From Branchiostoma floridae (Eukaryota > Chordata > Leptocardii > Amphioxiformes > Branchiostomatidae), in contig NC_049985.1 of assembly GCF_000003815.2 (NCBI RefSeq), positions 2,446,041-2,510,040 on the forward strand: DNA of 64,000 nucleotides, in the 5' to 3' direction. Positions within the stretch are counted from its first letter, which is position 1. The number at the start of each line of letters is the position of its first letter. Made by a program: the position numbers and the translations under genes. This document shows positions 15,001-30,000 of this stretch, one piece after another. The notes below the pieces were generated by a model. That model did no database searches. It was not told the DNA's origin and saw only the letters and a program-made list of their open reading frames with translations.

Positions 15001-18000
15001 CCCCCCCAAAAAAAAGTTTTTGGCCATGCTGTAAACCGTACAAAGCAGCTGAAAATGTATACTGTAGATTGCAAAAATGATATGTAAAAAAAGTCACATA
15101 CCAATGAGCTTTATCTTTTATAGTTTTATATTATCACTTGTAACTGTCGACAATGAAAACTGTCATGATGTTATGACACACTTAAAGCAAAGCTATTTCA
15201 GTCCCGATGATTTTACTAAATGTGATGTAAGTGACTTTATGTGTTAAGATGTTGAGTGAAGATGTGCATGACTCTTTGTGAGTATAACGCAGTTCAGCCC
15301 CTAGGCTGCCATGTTTGATAAATTGAATAAATCTTGACCTAGGTGCCAGACCTGTCTGATGAGGATGCGGGGAGTCTGTCGTCGGGGGAGATCGTCTCTG
15401 AGTCAGAGTCGGAAGCTGAGGAACTGGAGGATTTAGAGGTGTGTCAACCATGTCTTCACTTTGTCTTACTTTTGTTTCTTATTGGACTGCCTTTACCTCT
15501 TTTTTGTATCAATTCATAGTTAGGCCATGTTGATTTCATTATACATGTATGGCTGACATCCTATGGGAACTCCAAAGCTGATGAGAGAGTGTGAATAAAG
15601 AAAAAAAGTTTGGCCCCAAAAAGAAGTTGCCTTCGACATGAAATCCAAGTGATCAGGAAGGTTGAACATATGACTTAAGACACATAGTATGGTACATTTT
15701 TTTTGTATACCAATAGATTTTTTGCAATGTTCTTACAAGAATTTTTTTTGTTTGAAGACATAAAAACTCAAACAATTATTTCCGTCTTTAGCCAAAATGA
15801 TGATCACAGTGTCTTCCTATCTTTCTCAAGGCCTATGGTATCACAGACTCCAGGAGTTTTAAGAAGCAGTCTAATGTCATGACTGACATGATTCACATGC
15901 ACTTAATATGCACTGTCTGTTCTGGATACAGTCGGTAGCTTGCAGTTAAGAAGCTTAAGCCTTGACTATACTTTTGTCAATACAATGACATAGTCCTTCC
16001 TATCTTTCTCAAGGCCTATGGCATCACAGACTCCAGGAGTTTTAAGAAGCGGTCAGACTTCCTGAGTAACGATGACTACGCGCTGTACGTGCGGGACCAC
16101 ATCCAGGTGGGGATGATGGTGCGCTGCTGCAGGACGTACGAGGAGGTACACGAAGGGGACATCGGACGGGTCGTCAAGGTAACCATCACTTCTTCAAATG
16201 CTTTTACTAATTTTTTACAGTTGTTAGGATAGTAGAGTTTTCTTTTACACAACCAGTTAACATTACCTGCTGATATTTCTATGGAAGGTGTCTGATAGGC
16301 ATCAAAACATCAGCAGGTGATATTAACTGGTTGTGTAAAAGAAAACTCTATAATATCCTAACACCCAGCAACCTGATGAAATTATTTTTGGAAGTATATG
16401 TCATGTTTACAAGTAAAATTGAAATTTTAGACAGTATTACCGTAAAAACTGCCCAACAAGACCACTTAGACCAATGATATCTGTTCTGCATGAACAGGTG
16501 ATCACTGTAGACAGGGTTTCAAATGCTTTTGTCAGTTATCTAAGAGACTAAGAGACCAGAATAACTGGTCACATTGGCCAGCACTGATGGTCCTTACTAT
16601 ATGATACATGTATATATGATGCAGAGATTTTTTAATTGTACATTGACTGTTGAAGTTTGAGAGTATTATTTTTTGGCAGGAAAGTCAGAAGTTTGTTTTA
16701 CTACTCATCAACAAGTCTATTGAAATGTAAATTTCGTTATGACAATGCTTCAAGCACAGAAAGGAAAGAACAACATTGCTCTGTCAGTCATAGGTTTGTA
16801 CTCTGCAGACAATACACAGACAATTCACATGTAGCTCACACGGATAATGCTCCACTCTCCAGCCACTCTGCACAACTAACTCACACAACACCAGAGGTCC
16901 TGGGTTCAAATCCCAGTGTCTCCCACAAAAACTTTACAGTACTTTGCTCGATGATGATGCCATCCTTGCGCTCATAGCATTGCCTGGCTGTTGCCATGGC
17001 AATGTGAAGACATCCAAGGGACCCCCGGCAACGACAGCCATGTTGGCAGTCTGCTGGGGGCTGAGAGCAAAAACAAATTTACAATCAAAACTGCTATAAA
17101 CAGACCTCTTAGCCTTACCTTTAACCATATCGTACTTGTTTTTTATCACTATGGTTTGGTGATTTGGTTTTATATACATTTAATTGCCTCAGTTTGGTTA
17201 TTCATGTATGTTGTATTATTTATTATTATTATAATTTCTTGATTTCTAGATATGCACCTCTCAGATCATGTTTTAAAGATCAAATATTAATGAAAAAATG
17301 ACAAGTGTACAAATGTGTAAGCTCAGGACATTTGGTCAGCCTGGGCAGTTTGTATTGGATTATCTGAGCTTCCCCAAATACAAATGTACAATAAAAATGC
17401 CAACATAAATCAAATTTTACTTCTTGTTGAATGAGTAAACTGTGAAACTTCCTGTTCCCTTAGTTGGACCGAGACGGCCTCCATGATCTGAATGTGCAGG
17501 CCGACTGGCAGCTGAAGGGAGGGACGTACTGGGTCCGGTACATCCACGTGGAACTGTTGGGGCATTCCAGTAACCCAGGTAAAGCCCAGCTACAGTGTAT
17601 ACCCACACATACCCAGGTAAAGTAGGGCTATGCCCACACATACTGGGTATGGTATATCCAACTGTTGGGGCATTCCTCTAACCCAGGTAAGGCAGGGCTA
17701 TACCCCCACACACCCAGGTAAAGCAGGGTTATACCCACACATACTGGGTACGGTACATCCACGTGGAACTGTTGGGTCATTCTTCTAACCCAGGTAAGCA
17801 TCCATGTAGAGCTGTTGGGACATTCCAGTAACCCAGGTAAGGCACAGCTACAGTGTATACCCACACATACCCAGGTAAGGCAGGGCTATACCCACACATA
17901 CTGGGTACGGTACATCCATGTGAAACTGTTGGGGCATTCCTCTAACCCAGGTAAGGCAATTTATACGTAGTATCTGTACACATGCATGTACAACTAGAAA

Positions 18001-21000
18001 GGCCGACATTTTCAAAAACCAAATCCAAAATTGAATTTAGCAAAAAAGGTCCCAGTGCATGAAAAGGTATAATAAACCAGTCTAAAAACACTTCCATTAA
18101 AAATTGAATTTTGAATCATGACCCGTTCAAAACTGAATTTGAAAAAGTCACCCTTCCGTGTGCAAAAATTGGACTCTCCCATGTAAAGTAGGGCAGTCCA
18201 AAAATACATCCGCTAAAATAGGACTTTGACATAATCACTGAAGTCCAAAAAATGGATTTTTAAAAAAGCCCCCTCCATGCAAGAATGGACTCTTCCAGAA
18301 CACCCAAGTAAAATTGCAAATTAGACCAGTCCAAAAATAACCCTACTGAAAGACTTTGACAAACTAGAAGTCACCAAAGTCCAAAATATGAATTTTGACA
18401 AATCCCTCCTCCGTGCGAGAATAGACTCTTCCAGCACACATTCTGTAAAATTGCAAAATAGACCTGTCCAAAAATACATCCACTGAAAGACTTCACCAGT
18501 CCAATGATGAATTTTTAAAAAAAATGAACCCCTCCGTATAAGAATGGACTCTTCCAGATAACACCGGGCTCGCTGATTGGCTGCCACCCCCCCTCTTTAG
18601 GATATAGATTCAGGCTAAGTGATTGGTTACCTATCTGATTAGATTAAATAGACGTATATGCCAGTAGGTGCAATCTGCTATTGTGAGTGACGGAGTCACT
18701 CACAATATAGCTCTGGCTATTGGAAAATGACAAAACAATCCCCAAATATATCATTTTGACGTAGTCTATGACAAAAATTATACATGTGTCATTTGAATAA
18801 ATATCTAGTGCACCCTTTTACCAAAATTTAGGTCATTTGGTTTTAAAACCAGAGCACAAGAGCCAAAAGTGTACTTTTTGGTCATAAAATGGCCAAATAA
18901 TCGCAAAATTAAGCATTTTGTTGTACTGTATACCTCAAGTGTTATTGAATCCATGTGCGCATATGTCTAGGGCACTCCTATACTAAATTTCAGGTCATCT
19001 GGTTCTAAAACCAAGGTACAGGAGCCAAAAGTGTCCTTTTTTGGTAAAAAAAATGACCAAAAAATCGCAAAAATAAGCATTTCGTTATACTGTACACCAA
19101 AACTGATATTGAATCTATATGGGGGACTTATCAAGGCACATCTGTGCCAAATTTCAGCTCATTCGGTTATAATACCAGGGTACAGGGGGCCCAAATATAC
19201 AGTTTTGGTCTTAAGATGACCAAAAAACCTTAATAAAATGATTTAAGAGACAGATATGGAAAAAATGAAAAAAAAACGTCCGAGGGTATTGGCCCACTCT
19301 ACCCTTGTGCCAAATTTCAAGTCATTCGGTTGAGGAACAACGGAGATACCGTGTTCTGAAGATTTGACAGGAGAAAGAAAGAAAGAAGAAACATTACGAA
19401 TACAATATATTTCACCATACCTATGGTATGGCTGAAATATAACTAATGGTCTGGAACATACACCCTTTAGTAGAAGAACTTTATTGCGCAACGATTGTAC
19501 ATGGTACAATGTATGCCAAAAAAAAAGAAGAGACACTCTTGTAACTGTTACATACTGAATTTGCTGCCATGCAGTTCTGCAGGTAGTTGTAACTCTTAGG
19601 TTTCAAATTGGTTAGTTCGTCATTTTGTGAAAGTCAACTCTTTATCTTGGAATGATGTCACTATGAACAATTTTTATTGAACCAAATCAGGGCTGTCTCC
19701 TGGTTTAGAATTTTTATGTACCACAATTGTTTGAGAGTACTATATTTGTTGTTGAAACTGTCAAATCTACCTGATGAAAATATCTTTTCAGTCATTAATT
19801 TCAGATTGCTTTGGATGACAGTTTTGTCTATCTCATCAAGCAAATTTTCAGCTTGGGACAGAGGGACTGGGCCTTGATCATTTTATTTGTTTATTTATTT
19901 ATTTAAATCATGAACATGCTGTGTCCTTCCCCAGCCCCAGGCAGTGCAGTGAAGGTGGGAGACAAGGTGCGTGTGAAGCGCTCCGTCACCACGCCCAAGT
20001 ACAAGTGGGGCTCTGTCACCCACAACAGCATCGGGGTCGTCACAGGTGGGTGGGACATTATGTTTTTTGTTTGTTTCTGAAATTCACTTAAAAACTACAG
20101 TTCAGTTGTTAGTGAGCCCACGTCCTGATCAGAAAACTGGCTACTGTTACTTGTCAAATGAGAATGTTTCTGGAAAGAGCCCGGAAATGTTACGTTGGTC
20201 TTTACTTGGTGCATCAGGTCTTTTCTTTAAATTTCGATTAAAAAAAAATGCTTCAGTGGTATACACAGTGGTATTGAGGTCACATGAGTGGTGCTGACTG
20301 GCAGCTCGCTGTAGACCCTTGCGATATAACCCAGCACATTGTAAGGTTCTCGCAATTCGGTCCCTGGCTGCCGAGAGAGAGTAGTTGGCCGACCTAATAG
20401 CATGCATTTGTGTTGCCCAATAGTTAGAAATGTAATGACCCTCTGTCTGTGAAAATGCTACTAAAAGGTCATAAAGGGCTGTAATTATTAGGTTGGTAAT
20501 CTTTGTTATGTTATGAATCATATTTCACTGTTCATTATATTGAGTTCAGTAAAAGTGAGGGAAATTTTCCCGGTATGATGAACATGTCTATGTGCAATCT
20601 ATGTACCTAATATGCATGTACATGTAGTTGTTCCTCAATTTCTCCGTACAGTTTCTCATTTTCCTGTCTCTTCATGTTGTTACAACATTGTTGGTAGAAA
20701 GATTAGTCAGATAAGTCTAATCATGATGATGAAGTTGATCAAGCTACATGTGCATACTTCCTCACAGCCTTCAGTTCGAACGGTAAGGACGTGACAGTAG
20801 ACTTCCCCGAGCAGTCCCATTGGACAGGCCTGGTCTCAGAGATGGAACTTGTGCCTAGCAGCCATCCTGGGGTCACGTGAGTTCAACTTAATTTCTCACT
20901 ACTCTGAACTATTTTTCCTGGAGCTACTCTTTGAGAAATAGAATAGAATTAGCATAGAATTAACTTTGATAAATGAAATTAACTGCACACATCAAGAAAT

Positions 21001-24000
21001 TAACCTCCAGTCTAAGGTAGCCATTTGGAGCCAACCTGTTTTTGGGGTTACATGAAAGTAGGAACTTCAATGTTGTTAGCAAATAAAGAATGCCATTATA
21101 CCAACTTATTGATTGTTGAGGTACTATTTATTCTGCAATATGAATTGCAACTAGAAAGAGAAATTTGCAAGCAAATATGTATTGTTTACCTTCACATGGT
21201 CTAATCTAAGAAACTGTTTATTCTTACTCAAACAAATTTATTACGTATGATGCCCAGCCCCTCCAGCTCTGTCCTACCACCTGCTACATAATGTAATCAA
21301 ACACCACAGGGTGTCTGACACACTTCCAGTAACCATGGTGACATCCGTCTGGTACAGGTCATTCACCCTATTTGCTTGGAGTATAGCCCTTCCATTAAGG
21401 TAAACATCTGTATCAGATTCTGTATCTATCTAGCCGGTATAGCTGCCCTTCGACGTAACACACCAACATAATGACCTCTTTTACCTTACAGGTGTGATGG
21501 CTGCCAGATGTTCCCTATTAACGGCCCCCGTTTCCAGTGCAAGACCTGCGACGACTTTGACTACTGCGAGAACTGCTTCAAGACCAAGAAACACCACAGA
21601 CATCCCTTTGTCAGGATCACAGAGCCAGGTAACACTAGATCACTTTCATCTGTGGGGTATTTGTCGTACGATAGCCATATAATTGCAAACTGATAACATT
21701 CTTGGGATGGTGGTGCATGCGTCTTACAAACTTCAGCTGTGTTCTTACATAAAATGGCCGTTTAGACCCATGTCTGTGGTTGGTTCTGTCACGGCCTGCA
21801 TGGAAATCCCAAGACATCCAATATTTGATTATATTGCTGCATTGGTCCCTGACACACGGGTGGGCAGCAGTCGGCTAGTTTTCACGCAGCACTTCCAATT
21901 GGCTCTGTCCAGTGAGTCCACACTGACACATTTGTCCTTCTTAACACACTCATTCCAAGATTTTCTTGGAACCCTCTAACCTCTGTTGCCTGGTAAATTT
22001 GGAGATAATTTGAAAAAATTCTCACCCTTTTTTCCACAGGAGCCAGTCCAGTGCCAGCAGGGCGACCAGGGAAGTACCACAAGAAGGGAACCAACCTGAC
22101 GGGGACGCTGGTGGACGAGTGGTCCCGCTGCGTCCGCAACCTGACCGTGTCCTCGCGGGAGAACCAGGCCTCGCGACTCATCGACGGGAGGGGGTCGTAC
22201 TGGCAGTCCAGCGGCTCGCAGGGGAAAGTATGCTAATTTGTTTGTTAATCTCCTCTTTCATCAGGTTAGACCACATCAATTTAATTTCTAGTTATTCATT
22301 TCTTGGGCAATTTTTCGGTAAAATCATAATGGGCAACCTCACCATGTCCTCGCAAGAAAACTAGGCCTCACAGCTCATAGAAGGGAGGGGGTCGTACTGG
22401 CAGTTGAGTGGCTCGCAGGGGAAAGTATGCTAATTTGTTTGTACTAGCCGGTATAATGCTCCTATGGTCCCCAGAAGCAGAAAGTCTTTCAAATGTGCAA
22501 GTGGGTATTTCGAGCATTAGGTAAAGAACCAGGCCTCGCGACACATTGACTTTTTGTAAAATTTTAGCTATAGGACATGACAAAATACAGAGGGCTCTGG
22601 TGAAAATGTCCATCCCCTGATATTGAGGGATAGAATTTCCCCTCAGTCTCAATGTAAATATTCCAATATTATTGTGTATTATCTTTTTTAAATCCTGTAA
22701 CCAAGAAATTAACTTTTGGTGGCCTTGGATTGCTCCTTTTATGTCTAGCGCTACTTTAATATGCAGGATTGCAATGAAAGCAAATAGTACAAACATAAAG
22801 TCAAAACTAAATTGTCATGTTTGTGAAAGGAAGAACATTCATTTGGTTCTCAGTGTTTTAACACAATTTGCCTGTGCCTTGCTCCTTATTACACTGAGTC
22901 TCACCATTTACATGTAGTTTTTGATGTTACAGGGTTGGAAATCCTTTTTTTTCTGCATACTTACTCTGGTGCGGGTAACATGCAAAGTCTAAAATGGATA
23001 AGTAAGTCTACCTGAACCAGTTGGAAAAAGAGATTTGACAAACTAAGAATCAAACTGTTTAGAAACCATTTCCATTCTTGACAGGTGGTGACAATTATCA
23101 TAGTGAACACATACATGTTCATACGAGTCACAGGGTTGGTGCAGGTAGGCATCAGAAATGTCTGTACAGCTCCCATTTTACCTTAAAGTTTACTAACCTG
23201 CATGTGCAGGTAGTCTTTCAAACCCTGTTTTATCAGATCTACAACACAGTACATGTATATGTAGAACGCTCCTACAACCCCCTTACAACCCTAGATAGTG
23301 ATTTTCTGCACCCGTTCTTGTGTGTGAACCTGGTAGCTTCACTGTCTTCTGTCTCTGTGTGCATTTTAGTGTGCGTGTGGGGAGCGAGAGAAGGATACAC
23401 CTTCCCGGTGCTCCTTACACGGTTTTCCTTTACAGGTAACCTCCTCTCTGACTCATGTCTCTTCCAAAAGCCCTTGTCACACAGTCGACCAGCTTCAGCT
23501 GTGCCATATTTTCTCAGTTGAAGTACCGGTAGGCACTTTTTGAAAACTTTTTAAAATCCAAAAAGTTGTTGGCAAAGTCTAAGAGTGTACTTTTTATTGA
23601 GGCTATTGCTGAGAAACTGTGAAGAAGACCTCAAAGCAGAGCCAGGAAGCCAGTGGAACATGGGCACGTGCATACTTCAGAAAATACGTCGATCACCAGA
23701 TAGTCCCACAATTTAAAAAAATCAACAGAGTTTTGCTAAACTTTTCTGCCCAAAAACCTCTCATACTTAACGGGGCTTGGTTAACTGCAAAAATCCGACT
23801 GATCCCTAAATTTACACAATGGTCGAGAGTTGACCACCGAAAATGTTTAAAGCTTGCAGATTGGTCAGCTAATCAATTTTCATGCTGTGTGACAGGGCCT
23901 TAACACCAGGCCTTATAATGCTAGTTCTGGTGTAGCTTGGGAGTAAGGCAAAGGCAAATTGGCTAACAAAGAATGCAAAGAAGAGAGCTAAGCTATTAAA

Positions 24001-27000
24001 ATGGCAAGGAAAGAGACAAGGAAAGCTGTTTGTGGTCTCCTAGTACTTCCTTTCTCCCCAAACAGGCCATTTTTGAGAGGCCTTTACAGCTGTGGGATTT
24101 TACTTGGAAAGGGAGTCAGTTTTCTCCCTGAATGATGCTTTATTTTTCCCAATCTTCTCAAATCTGCCCTGAACATCTGCAAGATTACTTTCTTCTTGAT
24201 TTTACAGTTTGCTGAAGTAAGGTTCTCATTGGTACATATGATTTCTTAATGCAGCGGTCTTCGAGTACTAGTACCTTGCAGAATTAGGAGATGTGATGTT
24301 ACGTCACGGGCTTGATGACTTCCGAGTTTTGTAATGACTTAAACTTCTGGACACTTCTTGTCTCCTTCTCTTCAGCATTGGATCCGATTGGAGCTGCAGC
24401 CGGACATCATTGTACACCGCCTGCGCATGCAGGTAAGTTTCTTTTGTTTTCTAACTGGTAAACTACCGCACCAGTTTTGTACCATACATACAAGCTGCGT
24501 TAGACCAGACTTATAGACCAGACCAAACTCACTAGTCTCTTGAGGATGGGATGTTAAATGGAACCCGCAAAACCTTTTAAAAAAGAGTAGGGACATGCCC
24601 CAGTGTACGATGGTGCATGTGCTCTTTTTGGGAGATGGTGATTCACTTCAAATCACCCGGATGGAGGCCCAGCGTAGTCTCTCCTTGGTGCTGAAAATGT
24701 TATCCTTCTTACAATGTCTACCATAACAAATGGCTGTCCAACCCTAACCACATGAATTGCCATTTTGTGCAGGTGGACCCTGCAGACAGCTCTTACATGC
24801 CGAGCCTGGTGGTCATCTCCGGCGGAGACCTCCTCTCCAACCTCAAGGAGGTCCGCACAGTCCATGTCAGCGCCACGGACACTCTGGTCACCCTGCTGCA
24901 GGACGTCACAGAGGTGGGTACAGTGCACCAGCGCCCTCTGGTGATTCTTTGAGGAAGTGCCATCTTTGTAGAAGCGGCAATTAGTGATTATTTATGGTGT
25001 CATGAGAGAAAATTAAGGAGATCTGCATGGTCCATGTCAGCGCCACGGACACTCTGGTCACCCTGCTGCAGGACGTTACAGAGGTGGGTACAGCGCACCA
25101 GCGCCTTCTGGTGATTCTTTGTGGAAGTGCCATCTTTGTAGAAGCGGCATCTAGTGATTCTTTGTAGTGTCATGAGAGAAAATTAAGGAGATCTGCATGG
25201 TCCATGTCAGCGCCACGGACACTCTGGTCACCCTGCTGCAGGACATCACAGAGGTGGGTACAGCGCACCAGCGCCCTCTGGTGATTCTTTGAGGAAGTAC
25301 GAAAGTACTGAAGAAGCTGTTTGGCACTAACAGAGTTAGGCAGCAGGGAGAAGGTTACAAACCACAGAAGTAGGAAGAGTGCCTCAAGCTGACAAGGGCT
25401 ATATTGTGCACTACAAGATGATTGATTGAACGCCAGGGTTCTGGTATAGACTGTAATTATATAAGATACACGGCCTGTCTGTGGTTGGTCGGATCCGGGC
25501 CATCTCATATACTAGACGATTGATTGATTGATTGATTGATTGATTACCCCTTTTTCCCACAGTATTACAGATTCCTCGAGATCTCTATCAAACAATGCCG
25601 GAGTTCTGGTATAGACTGTAAGATCCACGGCCTGTCTGTGGTTGGTCGGATCCGGGCCATCTCTTGTACTAGATGATAAATTGATTAATTGATTGATTGA
25701 TTGTTTATCATTTCCCCACAGTATTACAGATTCCTCGAGATTTCTATCAAACAATGCCGGAGTTCTGGTATAGACTGTAAGATCCACGGCCTGTCTGCAG
25801 TTAGTTGGATCGTTTATGTATTGATTGATTGGTTGATTAATTGATTAATTTATTGATTTCCCCACAGTATTACAGATTCCTCGAGATTTCTATCAAACAA
25901 TGCCGGAGTTCTGGTATAGACTGTAAGATCCACGGCCTGTCTGTGGTCGGTCGGATTCGCGCCGACGACGAAGACATCGCCGCCAACATCTCCTTCCTGG
26001 CCTCGGACAATGAAGAGGAGGAGGAGGAGGAAGAAGTGGAGGATGAGAGGAGCAATGGACCGAGGGGGAAGCGGGCGGGGAGCATCAGTAACGTGGGAGA
26101 TATACAGACCAAAGTGTTCGCCTGGGGGCTGAATGATAAGGACCAGTTGGGAGGTCCTAGAGGCTCAAAGGTACATAAGTCTTGTATACTGTACAAAATG
26201 TTAGAATAGAAGGGCCTAAGGGCGCAAAGGCATGCACAGTAACGTGGGAGACATACCGACCAAAGTGTTCGCCTGGGGACTGAACGATAAGGACCAGTTA
26301 GGAGGGCCTAGGAGCTCAAAGGTACATAAGGCTTGTATACTGTACAAAATGTTAGAATAGAAGGGCCTAAGGGCTCAAAGGCATGCACAGTAACGTGGGA
26401 GACATACAGACCAAAGTGTTTGCCTGGGGACTGAATGATAAGGATCAGTTGGGAGGGCCTAGGGGCTCCAAGGTACATCAGTCTTTTATACTGTACAAAA
26501 TGTTAAGAGGGCCTAAAGGCATATACAAATGTAGGTGTTCAATGTAAAGGAAAAGTAACACATACAGACCAAAGTGTTCGGCTGGGGACGGAACGATAAG
26601 GATCAGTTGGGAGGGCCCAGGGGCTCCAAGGTACTGTAAATGCACTTAAGTTCGCAGGGATTTCATTTCATGGTAGCGGGATTAGGGACTTTTCGCGATG
26701 GTTTTAAGTTCGCAGTAGCGGCGTGCACTGTCTTACTGCCATAAAAAAAAATTTCTTGCTGGTTTTAAGTTGCAGTGAAGTGGCTACCACGAAAACTGCT
26801 GTTTATAGAATGAAACATAATTATTATTTTACTTTTTGTGATACATATTCTTTAGGCTTTGGCCTTGAAAGCATATACATGTACAATGTAAAGGAAAAGT
26901 AACATCGAAAATCAACTATACCTTTACTTTTTGTGATACATATTCTTTATGCTTTGGCCTTGAAGGAATAATATTACATGTACAATGTTAAAAAAAAGTA

Positions 27001-30000
27001 ACATTGAAAATCAACTATATCTTTACTTTTTGTGAAACATATTCTTCATGCTTTGGCCTTGAAGGCATATACATGTACAATGTAGAGGAAAAGTAATATG
27101 GAAAATCAACTTTTCACATGAACCTTTCCTTTTTGTGACACATATTCTTTGGACTTTGACCTTGAAGGCATAATATTACATGTAAAGAAAAGTAACATCG
27201 AAAATCAGCCATACCTTTAAATTTTTGTGAAATATATTCTTTGGGCTTTGACCTTGAAAGCGTATACATGTACAATGTAAAAGAAAAGAACTACGGAAAG
27301 TCAATTAACCTTATCTTATTTCTTTCGTCAGATTAAGACTCCTGTCATGAATGAGTTTATGTCATCACTCAAGTGTGTGCACATTGCTGGAGGGTCCAAG
27401 AGCCTCTTCATGGGTGAGTACACATAAGTTATTCATTTAACAATGCATTACTCATTGAAAGCATGCTGTTACATTGTACATGTTGTATTTTTCTTAGCAC
27501 ACAATACATAAATGTTTGAATATGCAAGCAAATGACCAAAACACTGGCGGACATACCATCCTCTAAGTAACTAAGTTCAGAAAGGACACTAAATATTACA
27601 CCTGCGCTCAAGTACCGGAGTTATCAATCAAGGATTGAGGTGTCTTAGTATTCCCTAGAACAATTCTAGAGTGGAATTCGTTGCCACCATGTTCATGTAC
27701 TGTGGTAGTATCCTCATAAGATAGCTTCAAACCGTGCTTGCAGCTAAATGCAAAGGTTAGGTACATTTTGTATGACAGGTTATTCTACATGAATAACCAG
27801 CTGCTGTTGTTCTGTGTGGCTGTAATATATGTGTAGCATACCAGAGGGCAGTTATATGTGTATACAGATAAAGAGATGGAAATGAATTGGATATGTGTTG
27901 AGGAAAGACCCAAATGATAAAACAAGAGTAGCATTGCACTGAATGCCAGAAGGAAAGAGTAAGCAAGGCTGACCAAAAAACAGACAACAAATAGTGGCAA
28001 AAGACTAGAGCACTTCAACATCCTGAGGGTTGCCCAAGACAGGAAGAGTCTTTTGTTGCTAAAGTAAAGAAACCTTCAATACTGTCCCAAGTTGATGACT
28101 CCCTCTTCCTCCCTTCCCAGTCACTGCGGAGGGTAAGGTCTACGCCTGCGGAGAAGCGACCAATGGCAGACTAGGGCTGGGCATCTCCACGGGAACGGTG
28201 TCCGTCCCCCGACAGTTGTCGTCCCTCAGCCAGTATGTGGTCAGGAAAGTGTCTGTCCACTCAGGTAAGGAGGATGAGCAATTGTGATCAAATCAGGGCT
28301 CCAGCCATCTGAAATTTTTTCCTTCTTCCCAATGACCCTTTAGGCTGTGTAGATTTGATTATAATTATACCTCTGTCATTAACTCAACCTTGTTCGGGGA
28401 GTACCTTGCAGTATTCCTGTGAATCACTAGATGGTGCACACATTCAAATAAAAGCATGATGGGACCTCATGTGATGATGCCCCTTTCAAACCATCATGGA
28501 TGACATACCCAGTTCATCAATTTTAGGATGTATAAAAAAGGTTTTCGACCATACTGTACATTGTACAAAACAGCTGCAAAATGAGAAAATATATGCCATG
28601 GATTGAAAAAAAATGGCTAGTACTAATATGGTAGAATGCCAAAGGCATGCAGTCACAGAGTCAAGGAAAAAGATGTGAAAAAAAAGATTCTGAAGACTAT
28701 ATTTTTTTGGTATGCCATGCTTTGTGTGTTCAGTCATATGAACTTTTTTGTGCTGTCTGTACAAAAAAATGCATTTTCCCTTTTTCATGATTTCCTTGTG
28801 TTGCATGTGTTCCAGGTGGCCGCCATGCCATGGCTCTGACGGTGGACGGAAAAGTCTTCTCCTGGGGGGAGGGAGACGACGGCAAGCTGGGACACTTCAG
28901 TCGGATGTGAGTACTGAACTGTCTTTTGTTTCCTTGATATTTATATTTGATAGTTTAACCTCGTTGAGTTTTTCTGCTTCGAGGTACATGTAGTTTTCGA
29001 TTTTGACTAATGAATTGTAATCTGCCAATCAATCAATCATTTCTCCAACAGAACCTTTGACAGACAAAAACTGATAGTCTCGTAGTCCGAACATATGGGA
29101 AACTAGTTGATTGATTGATTGAAATTGATTGTCCAATAAATTGATTATTAATTGATATGTAGATTGACTCATTGGTTTGTTGGTTGGTTAATTGATCTAT
29201 TGGTTGATAGATTGATTGATTCATTGATTTGTGTTTCTCCAACAGGAACTGTGACAAGCCCAGACTGATTGAGGCTCTGAAATCCAAGCGTGTGCGAGAC
29301 ATCGCCTGCGGCAGTTCTCACAGCGCAGCGGTTACCTCCAACGGAGAGCTCTACACCTGGGGACTGGGGGAATATGGGCGGCTGGGCCATGGGGACAACA
29401 CCACACAGCTCAGGCCCAAACAGGTAACAAACAAACAAACAAACAAACAGCTGGGGAAGGGTGATCATAGGGCAGAATTTGGGGTTTCTTTGGGAATGTC
29501 ATCTGTTGCTTGCCATTAAAAAAATAATGTTAATCTCCCTCTCCTCCTCTCTGTGGCAGGTAAAATCGTTGGCCGGCCAGAGAGTTATCCAGGTCGCCTG
29601 TGGCAGCCGTGACGCCCAGACCCTGGCGCTGACGGACGAGGGGAACGTGTACTCCTGGGGGGACGGAGACTTCGGGAAGCTTGGGCGGGGAGGCAGCGAG
29701 GGGTGCAACCAGCCCCACCCCGTGGAGCGGCTGGGAGGTCAGGGGGTCATCCAGATTGAGTGTGGGGCGCAGTTCTCCCTGGCACTCACCAAAGCTGGCC
29801 AAGTCTGGACATGGTACGTGCTCAACCTTCTTTTATCATAGAGAACTTTTAAAGTTCGGAACGAGGTAGGAACGAGGTAGTTCCATTTTAGGCCTGTTTT
29901 ACGTCCCTTCCGAAAGACGAGAGCAATCCCTTACAATGTCCGAGCCGAGCCGACCCTGGGATCAAACTCAGGCCCACAGATCCATGGAATTGGATCCAGA

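Larger units (their letters stand above)
16179..17463 (+). other. Intron w19
   Basis: Contains a foldback element (16223-16362) and a tRNA-like fragment (16810-16925). The remainder is AT-rich and unremarkable. Confidence 0.6.

Noticed and set aside
17628-18209. Minus-strand frames of 60-80 codons over the exon w20 copies and adjacent repeats
   Set aside because: Products of tandem repetition; no conserved protein features.
25870-26196. 108-codon minus-strand frame opposite exon w27
   Set aside because: Antisense shadow of a conserved exon with a Ser run that mirrors the Glu run.
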